A DNA stretch of 16,088 nucleotides. It comes from DATGLE01 sp035294325. GTDB lineage: Bacteria; Chloroflexota; Ktedonobacteria; Ktedonobacterales; Ktedonobacteraceae. Under the pieces are notes generated by a model. It was not told where the DNA came from. It saw only the letters and a program-made list of their open reading frames with translations, and made no database searches. Both the position numbers and the translations under genes were made by a program. Shown piece by piece: positions 1 through 7,159 of the stretch. Location: positions 1 to 16,088 of the forward strand of contig DATGLE010000091.1 of assembly GCA_035294325.1 (NCBI GenBank), read 5' to 3'. Position 1 is the stretch's first letter. Each line of letters starts with the position of its first letter.

Positions 1-2007
1 TTCAGTGAAAATCAGCTCCGCGACTGGGAGGAATTCGCGCTTCTCAATCCACTACGCTCCACCGGGCGCCGGCTCTATCCTATCCGCGAACTGGAAAAGC
101 TGGCGCTCATCCGCGAGTTGATGAACGCAAAATTTGCTCCCAGCGATATTCCCCCCGATATTGATAGCATCTGGTACGCTATGTTTGCGACAGGTGAGCG
201 GTTGCCTGTGCCGGAGCAGAGTTCTCAGGAAGGCGGCCCGGCGCTTTCCATAGATCAGCGTCTTGAGCTGGTTCGTGAGCATCTCTTCTGGGGTTATTTT
301 GTCACCAGCGCCTTGCGGCTGGCGTTAATGTTGATCTGTGAAGATATGCCAAATACCAGTGTGGGATTAGTACTTCCGTTGACTGCGAGGAACGAGGCGC
401 GTCCTGTTACGCGCGTGGAAGATCTAGCGCGGCTCGGCGAAGCGCTGGTTGGCTGGCGGGACCAGAGCCACAGTGCCCATGTGATGCTCACCTCCGCACC
501 ATCCTTTGAGCATCCCAGCGACTACCGGCTGCATCCTCTGACGGCGATAAAGGATGACAGGCCAGAGGAGGCTCCCCAGGATAATACATTGATATTTATC
601 GACAGGCGTTCCAGGCGTTTGACGTTGAGTGCGGCCAGGGCAGAGGCCATTCGTCGTCTCCTCGAACCGATGTATGAAGATGTGCAGCAATCTCGCTCCT
701 GCTTCGGTCCTGGCATGCGCGATATGCTGATACCTGCTGTCGATCCGCAGAGCAACGCGAATTATGATGATGATATTCTCTGCGGTCTGGCAGAGATGGT
801 CGTGCGTCTTGGAGGCCGGACGACCAGAGGAGAGCCGCGCTGGAACTTCTGTTGTTTGCTCTTGCCGCAGGATTCGATGGTGCCGCTGTACCAGAGGAGC
901 CTGGTCGTAAGGGCGCAGAGCCTCCAGGCTCCCTACAAACCGGGCGTAACGATCATCGCTCCCGATAGCCATGCCAGTAGTATCATCATCAAAGCGTTGC
1001 AGAGCGGGCGTATTGTCTATTCATACCGACTCCCGCGTCCAGAGAGCGGAACCGTGCTGCGAGATTTCGAGCGCTCTATTCGCTCGGCTATTGCGCTCCC
1101 CATCGAGGGAGAAAATGGGCTGGCAGCCGCCGTCCTCTATGTGGCCTCCACCGAGGACTGCGTATTCTCTGAAAGCGATCAACGTCTGCTGCGCATGTTC
1201 TGTAGAATAATAGCGGAATTGCTGGCGAGCTACAGCGTTCGGCAGCAGGCGACACGCAAATTGACCGACCTTATCGAGAGGCCGGAACTTGTGGATGCTT
1301 TTTTCGGGGACTTTCTGGCAGAGGCCAACTTTAGCCATGACGTGGAAGAGGTGCTGAGCGAGATCCAGGCAGCGATCCCGGATGAAGTGGTCACGAATCA
1401 CTACCAGGCGCCAATCGATGAGTTAATAGACATGCGCGCCCGGCAAATGGCCGGCAGGTGTGTATCCTTTATTGGCGTGGATCTCGATAGGCAAAACAGC
1501 CTGGCGAACAAATATGGCGACAGAGCGGCCAGAAATCTTGTGCGCGAGGTCGGGTTGCGTATCCAGGAACAGTTGCGCGTGACCTTCCGCGAATATCCGC
1601 ACTGCCGGCTCTATCACATCCTTGCCGATAGATTCTACATCATGCTCAGGGATGTCGCGCTGGAACGTGCGCGATATATAGCCGAGCAATTGAGACTGGC
1701 GCTGGCAGGGACCTATAAGCTGGATGCCCTGCGCGCCTCTATCGATCAGCCGCAGCGTCCCGAGAGCCTGCTGGAACTTTCCGACATCACCGCGCGCCTC
1801 GGCGTCACCTCCTACTCCTACAGGAAATTGAAGGAAGTCCTGTTACAACATCCGTCTGTGGGCGCGGAAAGCGAGGTAAGGGCAATCATCAGTTCAGCTT
1901 TAGCTGTCTCGCTGGATATTGGCCGCAACGGAGGAGGCAATGTCGTCGTTTCCTGGGACGAAAAAGTTCATGACTTCGTGCTTATCGACCACCATGCCCC
2001 CGTATAG
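1..2007 (+). CDS. MerR-like HTH / GAF-like / degenerate GGDEF regulator (5' end outside window)
   Basis: The frame is open from base 1 and ends with TAG at 2005-2007, so the true start lies upstream and about 669 residues are visible. Window residues 1-53 resemble the C-terminal half of a MerR-type winged HTH (LRDWEEFALLNPLRS, RRLYPIRELEKLALI), which argues against starting at the internal TTG at 118. About residues 255-415 resemble a GAF sensor, ending in the usual LPIEGENGLAAAVLYVAS and a helix. About 487-600 follow the GGDEF fold (FIGVDLDRQNSLANKYGD, then a helix), but the signature is ADRFY (residues 542-546), so cyclase activity is unlikely. I infer a cytoplasmic DNA-binding sensor, possibly using the GGDEF-like domain for ligand binding or dimerisation. 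The 3' end overlaps the convergent anti-sigma gene by 26 bases. HTH assignment is fairly secure; the GAF and GGDEF calls rest on pattern recognition only. Confidence 0.8.
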   Translation, partial: FSENQLRDWEEFALLNPLRSTGRRLYPIRELEKLALIRELMNAKFAPSDIPPDIDSIWYAMFATGERLPVPEQSSQEGGPALSIDQRLELVREHLFWGYFVTSALRLALMLICEDMPNTSVGLVLPLTARNEARPVTRVEDLARLGEALVGWRDQSHSAHVMLTSAPSFEHPSDYRLHPLTAIKDDRPEEAPQDNTLIFIDRRSRRLTLSAARAEAIRRLLEPMYEDVQQSRSCFGPGMRDMLIPAVDPQSNANYDDDILCGLAEMVVRLGGRTTRGEPRWNFCCLLLPQDSMVPLYQRSLVVRAQSLQAPYKPGVTIIAPDSHASSIIIKALQSGRIVYSYRLPRPESGTVLRDFERSIRSAIALPIEGENGLAAAVLYVASTEDCVFSESDQRLLRMFCRIIAELLASYSVRQQATRKLTDLIERPELVDAFFGDFLAEANFSHDVEEVLSEIQAAIPDEVVTNHYQAPIDELIDMRARQMAGRCVSFIGVDLDRQNSLANKYGDRAARNLVREVGLRIQEQLRVTFREYPHCRLYHILADRFYIMLRDVALERARYIAEQLRLALAGTYKLDALRASIDQPQRPESLLELSDITARLGVTSYSYRKLKEVLLQHPSVGAESEVRAIISSALAVSLDIGRNGGGNVVVSWDEKVHDFVLIDHHAPV

Positions 2008-2479
2008 CGGCTGATATCTTATCGTCAGCGATATTTGCGTCTGGTTCTGTTACCTGGTGCTGCCCAGAGCGTGGCCCCGGTTCAGGTGTCTGCTGCGCGG
2101 GATCTGCCCGCGATGGGACCAAAAAGCGTATTTTTAGAATACAACAATTACTACATGTACGAGATAGCAATGACGTTATGAATAGAGAAAACGGAAATAA
2201 TATAAAATTTTGAATAAATTTTGAATTGATGAAAGAACGATGCATGCGGCTCTTTCTGGTATGTACCAGTATATGCTGGCACATGCCGGGCGGGGCGGGT
2301 ACACAGAGAGAATGTTGCAGCAAGGCATGCGTCTGTGCGTGCCCCATACGCTGCTTTTTGCAGGAGGTGCATATCAGCATATGCGCTTGTAATGCCTTCT
2401 GATCTTCGGGGGAGAGGTCGTCCATACGTAAGGCCAGCTTATGCTTCCAATAGGAACACGAATCTACGCGCGTTCTCAT
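1982..2479 (-). CDS. Probable ZAS-type anti-sigma factor (zinc-binding, one membrane helix)
   Basis: This 165-residue gene lies 2 bases downstream of the sigma gene. A strong Shine-Dalgarno AAGGAG overlaps the sigma stop codon and fixes the ATG start, so the pair is translationally linked. The N-terminal 40 residues carry the ZAS pattern: Cys8, then His33-x3-Cys37-x2-Cys40, within a helical LSPEDQKALQAHM region. ZAS domains bind ECF sigma factors and block contact with core polymerase. Residues about 88-106 (FIQNFILFPFSLFITSLL) form a plausible single transmembrane segment, which would put the last 60 residues outside. The middle (roughly bases 2120-2240) is much more AT-rich than the rest of the window. 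The C-terminal part is therefore less certain than the zinc domain, and a frameshifted or shorter ancestor is possible. Confidence 0.68.
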   Translation of the reverse strand: MRTRVDSCSYWKHKLALRMDDLSPEDQKALQAHMLICTSCKKQRMGHAQTHALLQHSLCVPAPPGMCQHILVHTRKSRMHRSFINSKFIQNFILFPFSLFITSLLSRTCSNCCILKIRFLVPSRADPAQQTPEPGPRSGQHQVTEPDANIADDKISAAIRGHGGR

Positions 2480-2481
2480 TT

Positions 2482-3321
2482 TCAGCTCCTTTCGTGCGCT
2501 ATAGCTGATAGACGTTCGTATTCTTGACGGAACTTCTTTTTCGCTCGGGAGATGTAACCGGTGACGCTGTTTGGCCTTATCTTGAGCAGAGATGCAACTT
2601 CTGCTGCGTGCAATTCCTCAACCACATAAAGATGCAGGCATGCTCTCTGGCGTCTCGAAAGCACCTTTAATGCTTCTTGCACAAGGCACGCTCTCTCGTC
2701 CGCTTCAACCACCATGTTCTGCCATTGATTCTGCTCAGTAGTGCTATATATCTCCTGAGCCTGGTACTTTTTCTTGAATATCAACCGGCGCTTGAGGCGC
2801 CGCAGGACATCGCGTGCGTTATTTGTCGCTACTTTATAAAGCCAGTTGCGCAAATACCCGTGTTCGCGAGCTTTGAGCCGGGGCCAGTGCACAAAAGCCT
2901 TCACAAAGGTAAGCTGCACTATATCCTGTGTCTCATCATAATCGCCAGTGATGGTCTGAACGTATCGATAGAGAGCAGAAGCATATCTGGCATACACCTC
3001 TCCGAGCTGATCGATCTCCTCTTGTGGAAGCGCAAGCAATGCCTCCGGGTCAGCCCTGGTGAGCAGTGAGGCTATAGTGTCCGCTGTCAGCGCCGGCACT
3101 TCATCTGTCTGCCTCCATTGCTCATCCGAGACAGGATCAGGAGGCGAGAGTCCAGCCGGAGAGGCGATAGTGATGTCGAGGCGCATAACCGGATCACGTG
3201 GCGTCTCCAGCGAGGATACATCGTATATATCTAGCTTCGGCAATGGCTGCGTCTTTCCATCGGTTTTCAGCCTGACATCGGGAGCCGACCTGCCCTCGTC
3301 GGCAGAATGTGGGACTGTCAT
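2482..3321 (-). CDS. ECF-type RNA polymerase sigma factor with long N-terminal extension
   Basis: The protein has 279 residues; typical ECF sigma factors have about 170-200. Region 2 spans about residues 107-175 (YARYASALYRYVQTITGDYDETQDIVQLTFVKA in part, then YLRNWLYKVATNNARDVLRR). Region 4 spans about 212-265 and includes a HTH (LSRRQRACLHLY, AAEVASLLKIRPNSVTGYISRAK). The first 105 residues are acidic and Pro/Thr-rich with no domain I recognise. The ATG at 3321 is preceded by AGAGGTG at good spacing. The next gene, 2 bases downstream, is the probable anti-sigma factor, so the unit probably responds to an envelope or redox signal. Known sigma operons of this kind often autoregulate, but I could not identify a matching promoter upstream. 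Confidence 0.88.
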   Translation of the reverse strand: MTVPHSADEGRSAPDVRLKTDGKTQPLPKLDIYDVSSLETPRDPVMRLDITIASPAGLSPPDPVSDEQWRQTDEVPALTADTIASLLTRADPEALLALPQEEIDQLGEVYARYASALYRYVQTITGDYDETQDIVQLTFVKAFVHWPRLKAREHGYLRNWLYKVATNNARDVLRRLKRRLIFKKKYQAQEIYSTTEQNQWQNMVVEADERACLVQEALKVLSRRQRACLHLYVVEELHAAEVASLLKIRPNSVTGYISRAKKKFRQEYERLSAIAHERS

Positions 3322-3939
3322 GTCGCACCTCTTTCATAAAGCAGCGTTGTGAGACTATCCATGAGCAAGGTTCCCTGGCAAAGGGCGACGGGCTTACTTC
3401 CTATCGCGGATCCATAGAGACGTATCAGAGGCCGCTGTTGCGGAGAAACTGTACACACCTCTACATTATCTGGACGTTTATCAGGGGCATGAACTCAAAA
3501 CGCTACAATGCCTGGGCAGAGGAGGATGGAGGTGAGACAACACATCACACAATTGTGCAAGTGACAATGACCTGTGCGTAAGCGCCAGTGGTCGTTTCAA
3601 ATCAAGGGCGAGTTGTGACGGTGCCTCGCAGCATCTTCTTCGTTGAGGTATGTCAGCTTCGTTGCTGAACGCCGTCTGCGATTTCTCTATCACTATTACG
3701 CCTGTCACCTATGAAATACTGCGTTTTTTGGGACAAATTTGTGCCTTTTTTTAGACATGTTTATATCTCCGCCAGTTATCTGCCATTCCTCTGCCACCAG
3801 AGTAGAAGCAAGCAGGCAATCGCAGTAAATAGCCATCGACAAACGTAACATAGATGAGGCCGATAGTTCCGCTCGGTTTCACATCTTCCCCCGGCACAGC
3901 ACCGGTATTCTTCAAACACTGTGAAAGGCCCCAACCACC
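3322..3939. other. 618-base divergent intergenic region
   Basis: No convincing gene is seen. The region must hold promoters for the sigma operon (leftward) and the P-loop kinase gene (rightward), but no clear -35/-10 pair stands out. A GATAAT-like hexamer on the minus strand (complement of ATTATC near 3465) is a weak -10 candidate. At 3730-3745 an imperfect palindrome around ACAAATTTGT is followed by seven T (3746-3752). It resembles a weak terminator but has no gene upstream on that strand. On the minus strand the frame ending at 3751 is open back to 3960 without a usable ATG or Shine-Dalgarno. It could be a decayed gene end or chance. Confidence 0.5.
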
Positions 3940-4626
3940 ATGAGTACAAAAGTGTTCGTTTTAGGTCGTCCAGGCAGCGGCAAATCTACCGCTGCCCATC
4001 ATATTATGCAAACATTGGGCACTTACAACATTACAACCGCTCGTATGGATGACTTTACAATACTGAGTGAGATGTGTGAGAGCGATAGCACGCACATGCT
4101 GTTTCGCCCGATTGATCGTGGTGGCTTCGATGTCCTTGACGCCTCGGTGCTTGACCTTGCTCTGGCGCAACTGGAAACGCAGGCAGTTGCGCGCATGGCC
4201 TATGAGCATATCGAGGTTGTGATTCTAGAGTTCGCCCGTGCCGATTATCGTGCAGCTCTTAGCAACTTCAGCCGCGCCTTCTTACAGAGCGCATGCTTCT
4301 TATTCGTCAATGCCGATGCCGATACCTGCAAAGCCCGCATTTGCCAGCGCGCTCTGCATCCTCGGGGGCCGGATGACCACCCCGTCTCCGAAGAAGTCCT
4401 GGAGAGGTACTATGCCACGGATAACAGCGAGGACATGGTGGAAAGTCTTAAAGAAGCATATGGGCATGAACAGCATATCAGGATGATAAAGAATAATGGT
4501 ACGCTCTCCCTGCTGGAGTTCCTGGACAGCGTTGATGATTTTACCAGGGCCATACTTGCGGGAGTGTCTGCTCCTTTTGCCAGGGAGATTATGAGCGTCC
4601 CTGCGTCACGATTTGACGCTATGTGA
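3940..4626 (+). CDS. Small P-loop kinase-like NTPase, function unknown
   Basis: The protein has 228 residues and no signal peptide or membrane segment. A textbook Walker A motif lies at residues 9-17 (GRPGSGKST) directly after the first beta strand, as in nucleoside and nucleotide monophosphate kinases and zeta-toxin-like kinases. A hydrophobic strand with acidic end (EVVILEFARADYR) could be the Walker B region, and FLFVNADADTCKARICQR followed by a charged stretch resembles a kinase lid. The C-terminal pattern IRMIKNNGTLSLLEFLDSV matches the usual end of small kinases. The substrate cannot be named. The ATG at 3940 has only a weak upstream GAAAGG. The gene ends 57 bases before the Rho-like gene, on the same strand and in the same frame. 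Confidence 0.75.
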   Translation: MSTKVFVLGRPGSGKSTAAHHIMQTLGTYNITTARMDDFTILSEMCESDSTHMLFRPIDRGGFDVLDASVLDLALAQLETQAVARMAYEHIEVVILEFARADYRAALSNFSRAFLQSACFLFVNADADTCKARICQRALHPRGPDDHPVSEEVLERYYATDNSEDMVESLKEAYGHEQHIRMIKNNGTLSLLEFLDSVDDFTRAILAGVSAPFAREIMSVPASRFDAM

Positions 4627-4683
4627 TACAGTAAGGGAGAACGTGTACTCATTCATAGAGGCTCAGGAGGAGAGCGAGGACGA

Positions 4684-5613
4684 GTGGCCGCAACACGTAC
4701 TCCCTTTGAAAAATTGACGCCGATCCACCCGAACCGCCGCATCACGCTGGAGACCGGAGCAACACCGATCACGACGCGCCTGGTGGATCTCTTTGTGCCG
4801 CTGGGCTTCGGGCAGCGGGCGCTGATCGTCGCGCCGCCCAAAGCTGGCAAGACCACGATCCTGCGCCAGATTGCCTCCGCCGTGCTCACGAATCATCCCC
4901 AGGTTTACCTCTTTCTCTGCCTGGTGGACGAGCGGCCCGAGGAGGTGACGGAGTGGCGCACGGAGGTGCGGGGCCCGCTTGTCCGGCTGTACGCGTCGAG
5001 CTTCGACCAGCAGTTCTCGAAACATGGGGCGGTGGTCGAACAGGCGCTGCGCGACGCCCGGCGCGCAGCAGAGACGGGCCAGGATGTGGTGATCGTGCTG
5101 GATTCGCTGACGCGCCTCGCTCGCGCCCACAACCTGAGCAGCGAGATGTGGAGCGGCCCGCGTGACCGGCGCGGCGGCTTTGGCAGTCGCACGCTCTCCG
5201 GCGGGTTGGACGTTCATGCGCTGGAGGTTGGCCGGCGCGTCTTTGGCGCGGCCCGCGCTCTGGAGGAAGGCGGCAGCCTGACCATCGTCGCCAGTTGCCT
5301 TGTCGAGACCGGCAGCCGCCTGGATGAAGTCGTCTATGAAGAGTTCAAGGGCACCGGCAACCTGGAGATCCGCCTGTCGCGCGAACTGGCGAACCAGCGC
5401 ATCTTTCCCGCCATCGATCTCCCGGCCTCCAGCACGCGCCAGGAGGAGCGCCTGCTCTCGCCCGACGAATTGCGCGCGATGTCGATTGTGCGGCGCCGTA
5501 TGGCCGCGCTGCCCCGCAACGAGAGCACGGAGCAGGTGGTGCGGCTCTTTGAGAAAACGCGCTCGAATGCCCGGCTGGTCGAAGCTATTCTCAGGCAAAC
5601 GCCCGCCGACTGA
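4684..5613 (+). CDS. rho: Rho-like transcription termination ATPase lacking the N-terminal RNA-binding domain
   Basis: At 309 residues this covers only the RecA-type motor of Rho (E. coli Rho has 419). Residue 8 onward (FEKLTPIHPNRRITLE) aligns with the linker into the ATPase core. Motor motifs are intact: Walker A APPKAGKT (50-57), DERPEEVTE (82-90), Walker B with D140 (VVIVLDSLTRLARA), the Q-loop region SRTLSGGLD, the R-loop ETGSRLDEVVYEEFKGTGN and the arginine-finger segment STRQEE. Missing are the N-terminal helix bundle and the cold-shock-type primary RNA-binding fold. About 11 extra residues (within 151-167, rich in Gly/Arg) precede the Q loop. The GTG start has AGGAGG 13 bases upstream. 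The same frame meets the previous gene's TGA at 4624-4626, so no N-terminal domain can be encoded directly upstream. It may be a Rho paralog; whether a full-length Rho exists elsewhere is unknown. Confidence 0.88.
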   Translation: MAATRTPFEKLTPIHPNRRITLETGATPITTRLVDLFVPLGFGQRALIVAPPKAGKTTILRQIASAVLTNHPQVYLFLCLVDERPEEVTEWRTEVRGPLVRLYASSFDQQFSKHGAVVEQALRDARRAAETGQDVVIVLDSLTRLARAHNLSSEMWSGPRDRRGGFGSRTLSGGLDVHALEVGRRVFGAARALEEGGSLTIVASCLVETGSRLDEVVYEEFKGTGNLEIRLSRELANQRIFPAIDLPASSTRQEERLLSPDELRAMSIVRRRMAALPRNESTEQVVRLFEKTRSNARLVEAILRQTPAD

Positions 5614-5625
5614 AACGTTTTGTGT

Positions 5626-5657
5626 AGTACGTACTCCCGATGAAACACAATGTTGTG
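5626..5657. promoter_or_regulatory. Two small palindromes in the leader of the amidase gene
   Basis: The short gap after the Rho-like gene holds AGTACGTACT (5626-5635, perfect palindrome) and CACAA-TG-TTGTG (5646-5657). The second abuts the Shine-Dalgarno AAAGGAG of the amidase gene. Position and symmetry suit a repressor operator or a structure masking the ribosome site. Palindromes this short can occur by chance. Confidence 0.25.
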
Positions 5658-5672
5658 AAAGGAGCGTTGACG

Positions 5673-6986
5673 ATGCAAACCGTAGGCAGAGAAGTACAGG
5701 ACGAGATATTTGTAGACGAGTATACCGGCGGCCTGGTCGGTCCGGGGCTGGGCTTCGCGGGGACCGTCAAAGATGGCGGGCGCATTCGCTGCGTCGTCCC
5801 GCCCGGCTGCTGGGGACCGATGATTACGCCGGAATTTCGCGGCGGCCACGAAGTCACCCGCCCCGTTGCTGTAGAGGGCGCGCGCGTGGGCGATGCCCTC
5901 GCTATCACTATCGAAGAGATGCGCGTGCTCTCGCTTGCCACCTCCTCCGGCACAATGATTACGCACCAGGCCGCGTTCGGCGAAGATCCCTTTGTCGATA
6001 AAAAATGTCCATCCTGCGGCACGCCCTGGCCGGAAAGCCGCGTCGAGGGAACCGGCGCGGAAGGCATTCGCTGCGCGAAGTGCGGAGCGGCGGCCAGCCC
6101 TTTCTCCTTCGAGGAAGGCTACACCATCGTATTTGATCACGATAACCAGGTCGGTTTGACGGTTGATGCCGCAGCCGCGCACGATTTCGCGCTGCGTGCG
6201 CGCGAGGTCGCGGCCTTGCCGAAGAATGCGCGCCAGCATCCCATTCTCCTGCTTGAGCCGCATACCATTCCCGGGACGCTTGCCCGCCTGCGGCCCTTTA
6301 TCGGCAATATCGGTACAACACCCAGCGCCGACATGCCCGATTCGCACAACGCGGGCGACTTCGGACACTTCCTCGTCGGCGCGCGCCATATGTACGGTAT
6401 GACGCAGGAGGCGCTCAACCAGGCAAAGACCGACGCGCACCTCGATACCAACGAGGTCCGCGCCGGCGCGGTGCTGATCTGTCCCGTCAAGATCGATGGC
6501 GGAGGCGTCTACATCGGCGACTGCCATGCCAACCAGGGCGACGGGGAACTGGGCCTGCATACCACCGACATCACGGCGGAGGCGCGGGTGCGCGTCAATG
6601 TCATCAAGAATCTCGCGCTCGATGGTCCGATCCTGCTGCCTGTGGCCGAAGATTTGCCCTTCATTGCGCGTCCCTTCTCACAGGAAGAACTGGCGGCGGG
6701 CGAACAACTGGCGCGGCGCTACAACGTCAGGTTGCAGCGCAATGTGGGGCCGCTCCAGTTTATCGGCACCGGGCCGACGCTGAACGAGGCTACGGATAAT
6801 GCTATCGAGCGCGCCGCTGCTGTGCTGCGCATGAGCGTGGCAGAGGTGCGCAATCGCTGCACTATCACTGGCTCGGTGGAGATTGGCCGCCTGCCGGGCG
6901 TCGTGCAGCTTACCATGCTCGCTCCTCTGGAGCATCTCGACGCGCTCGGCATCGGCGCCTACGTTCGCCAGCAATACAAACTCTAG
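5673..6986 (+). CDS. Acetamidase/formamidase family protein with zinc-ribbon insertion
   Basis: The FmdA/AmdA family hydrolyses formamide, acetamide or related small amides to ammonia and the acid. Family landmarks are the opening DEYTGG..GPGLGFAGTVKDG, the LLEPHTIPG strand, the FIGNIGTTPS turn and IGDCHANQGDGE (residues 281-292), the usual active-site neighbourhood. The ATG at 5673 is preferred over the in-frame ATG at 5640 because AAAGGAG lies 8 bases before it, giving 437 residues. Between about residues 108 and 140 sits a four-cysteine ribbon, Cys112-x2-Cys115 and Cys134-x2-Cys137, which I do not recall in the classical enzymes. There is no signal peptide. No amide transporter or regulator is adjacent. 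The exact substrate is not known. Confidence 0.85.
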   Translation: MQTVGREVQDEIFVDEYTGGLVGPGLGFAGTVKDGGRIRCVVPPGCWGPMITPEFRGGHEVTRPVAVEGARVGDALAITIEEMRVLSLATSSGTMITHQAAFGEDPFVDKKCPSCGTPWPESRVEGTGAEGIRCAKCGAAASPFSFEEGYTIVFDHDNQVGLTVDAAAAHDFALRAREVAALPKNARQHPILLLEPHTIPGTLARLRPFIGNIGTTPSADMPDSHNAGDFGHFLVGARHMYGMTQEALNQAKTDAHLDTNEVRAGAVLICPVKIDGGGVYIGDCHANQGDGELGLHTTDITAEARVRVNVIKNLALDGPILLPVAEDLPFIARPFSQEELAAGEQLARRYNVRLQRNVGPLQFIGTGPTLNEATDNAIERAAAVLRMSVAEVRNRCTITGSVEIGRLPGVVQLTMLAPLEHLDALGIGAYVRQQYKL

Positions 6987-6991
6987 GGAAC

Positions 6992-7072
6992 AAGGGTGCA
7001 GGGGACTGCCATTCCCTGCCAGGGGAGCGGGGATGTGCCCCGAAAAATTGCTTTGTTCTTTACAGCATGAAA
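6992..7072 (+). repeat. Tandem intergenic repeat, copy 1
   Basis: A unit of about 80 bp begins 6 bases after the amidase stop and is repeated with an offset of 85-86 bases. It runs from GGGTGCAGGGG to GTGCCCCGAAAAATTGCTTT and GTTCTTT. The 18-base segment 7000-7017 is flipped relative to copy 2. The unit looks non-coding; GC-rich on the left, AT-rich on the right. Confidence 0.85.
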
Positions 7073-7077
7073 AGAGC

Positions 7078-7157
7078 AGGGGTGCAGGGGAAGGCAGTCC
7101 CCGCCAGGGAAGCGGGATTGTGCCCCGAAAAATTGCTTTGTTCTTTATTGCATAAAA
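7078..7157 (+). repeat. Tandem intergenic repeat, copy 2
   Basis: This second copy ends just before the ATG of the MoaD-like gene, so its AT-rich right end (AAAAATTGCTTTGTTCTTT) forms that gene's immediate leader. GTGCCCCGAAAAATTGCTTT is identical to copy 1, apart from the inverted segment 7086-7103 and a few substitutions. The frame of the downstream gene is open through the copy, but the translated repeat looks unlike a real protein N-terminus. Confidence 0.85.
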
Positions 7158-7159
7158 AA

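Noticed and set aside
3481..3708. Minus-strand frame of 75 codons in the 3322-3939 gap
   Set aside because: Composition is not protein-like, no ribosome site is present, and it is not linked to a neighbouring gene.
3730..3752. Palindrome around ACAAATTTGT followed by seven T, resembling an intrinsic terminator
   Set aside because: The stem is weak with an internal mismatch, and no plus-strand gene ends upstream of it.
3751..3960. Minus-strand open frame of about 70 codons in the gap before the P-loop kinase gene, with a protein-like composition near its end
   Set aside because: It has no ATG except 11 codons from its end, no Shine-Dalgarno, and it would overlap the start of the kinase gene. 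Too weak to call a gene or pseudogene without a database match.
4663..5598. Long minus-strand open frame opposite the Rho-like gene
   Set aside because: It is the antisense of a clearly recognised Rho motor in GC-rich DNA, with low-complexity translation and no ribosome site. The same holds for long antisense frames at 5334-6560 and 8880-10334 and for the plus-strand frame at 12784-13872 opposite the kinase gene.
5640..5672. Upstream ATG giving the amidase 11 additional residues
   Set aside because: The AAAGGAG ribosome site lies inside that extension and is well spaced for the ATG at 5673.
7078..7157. Tandem repeat as the start of a CRISPR array
   Set aside because: Only two units, too long for CRISPR repeats, contiguous without unique spacers, and no cas genes in the window.
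7067..7159. In-frame ATG at 7067 extending the MoaD-like protein by 31 residues
   Set aside because: The added residues are translated repeat DNA, match nothing in the family, and have no Shine-Dalgarno.
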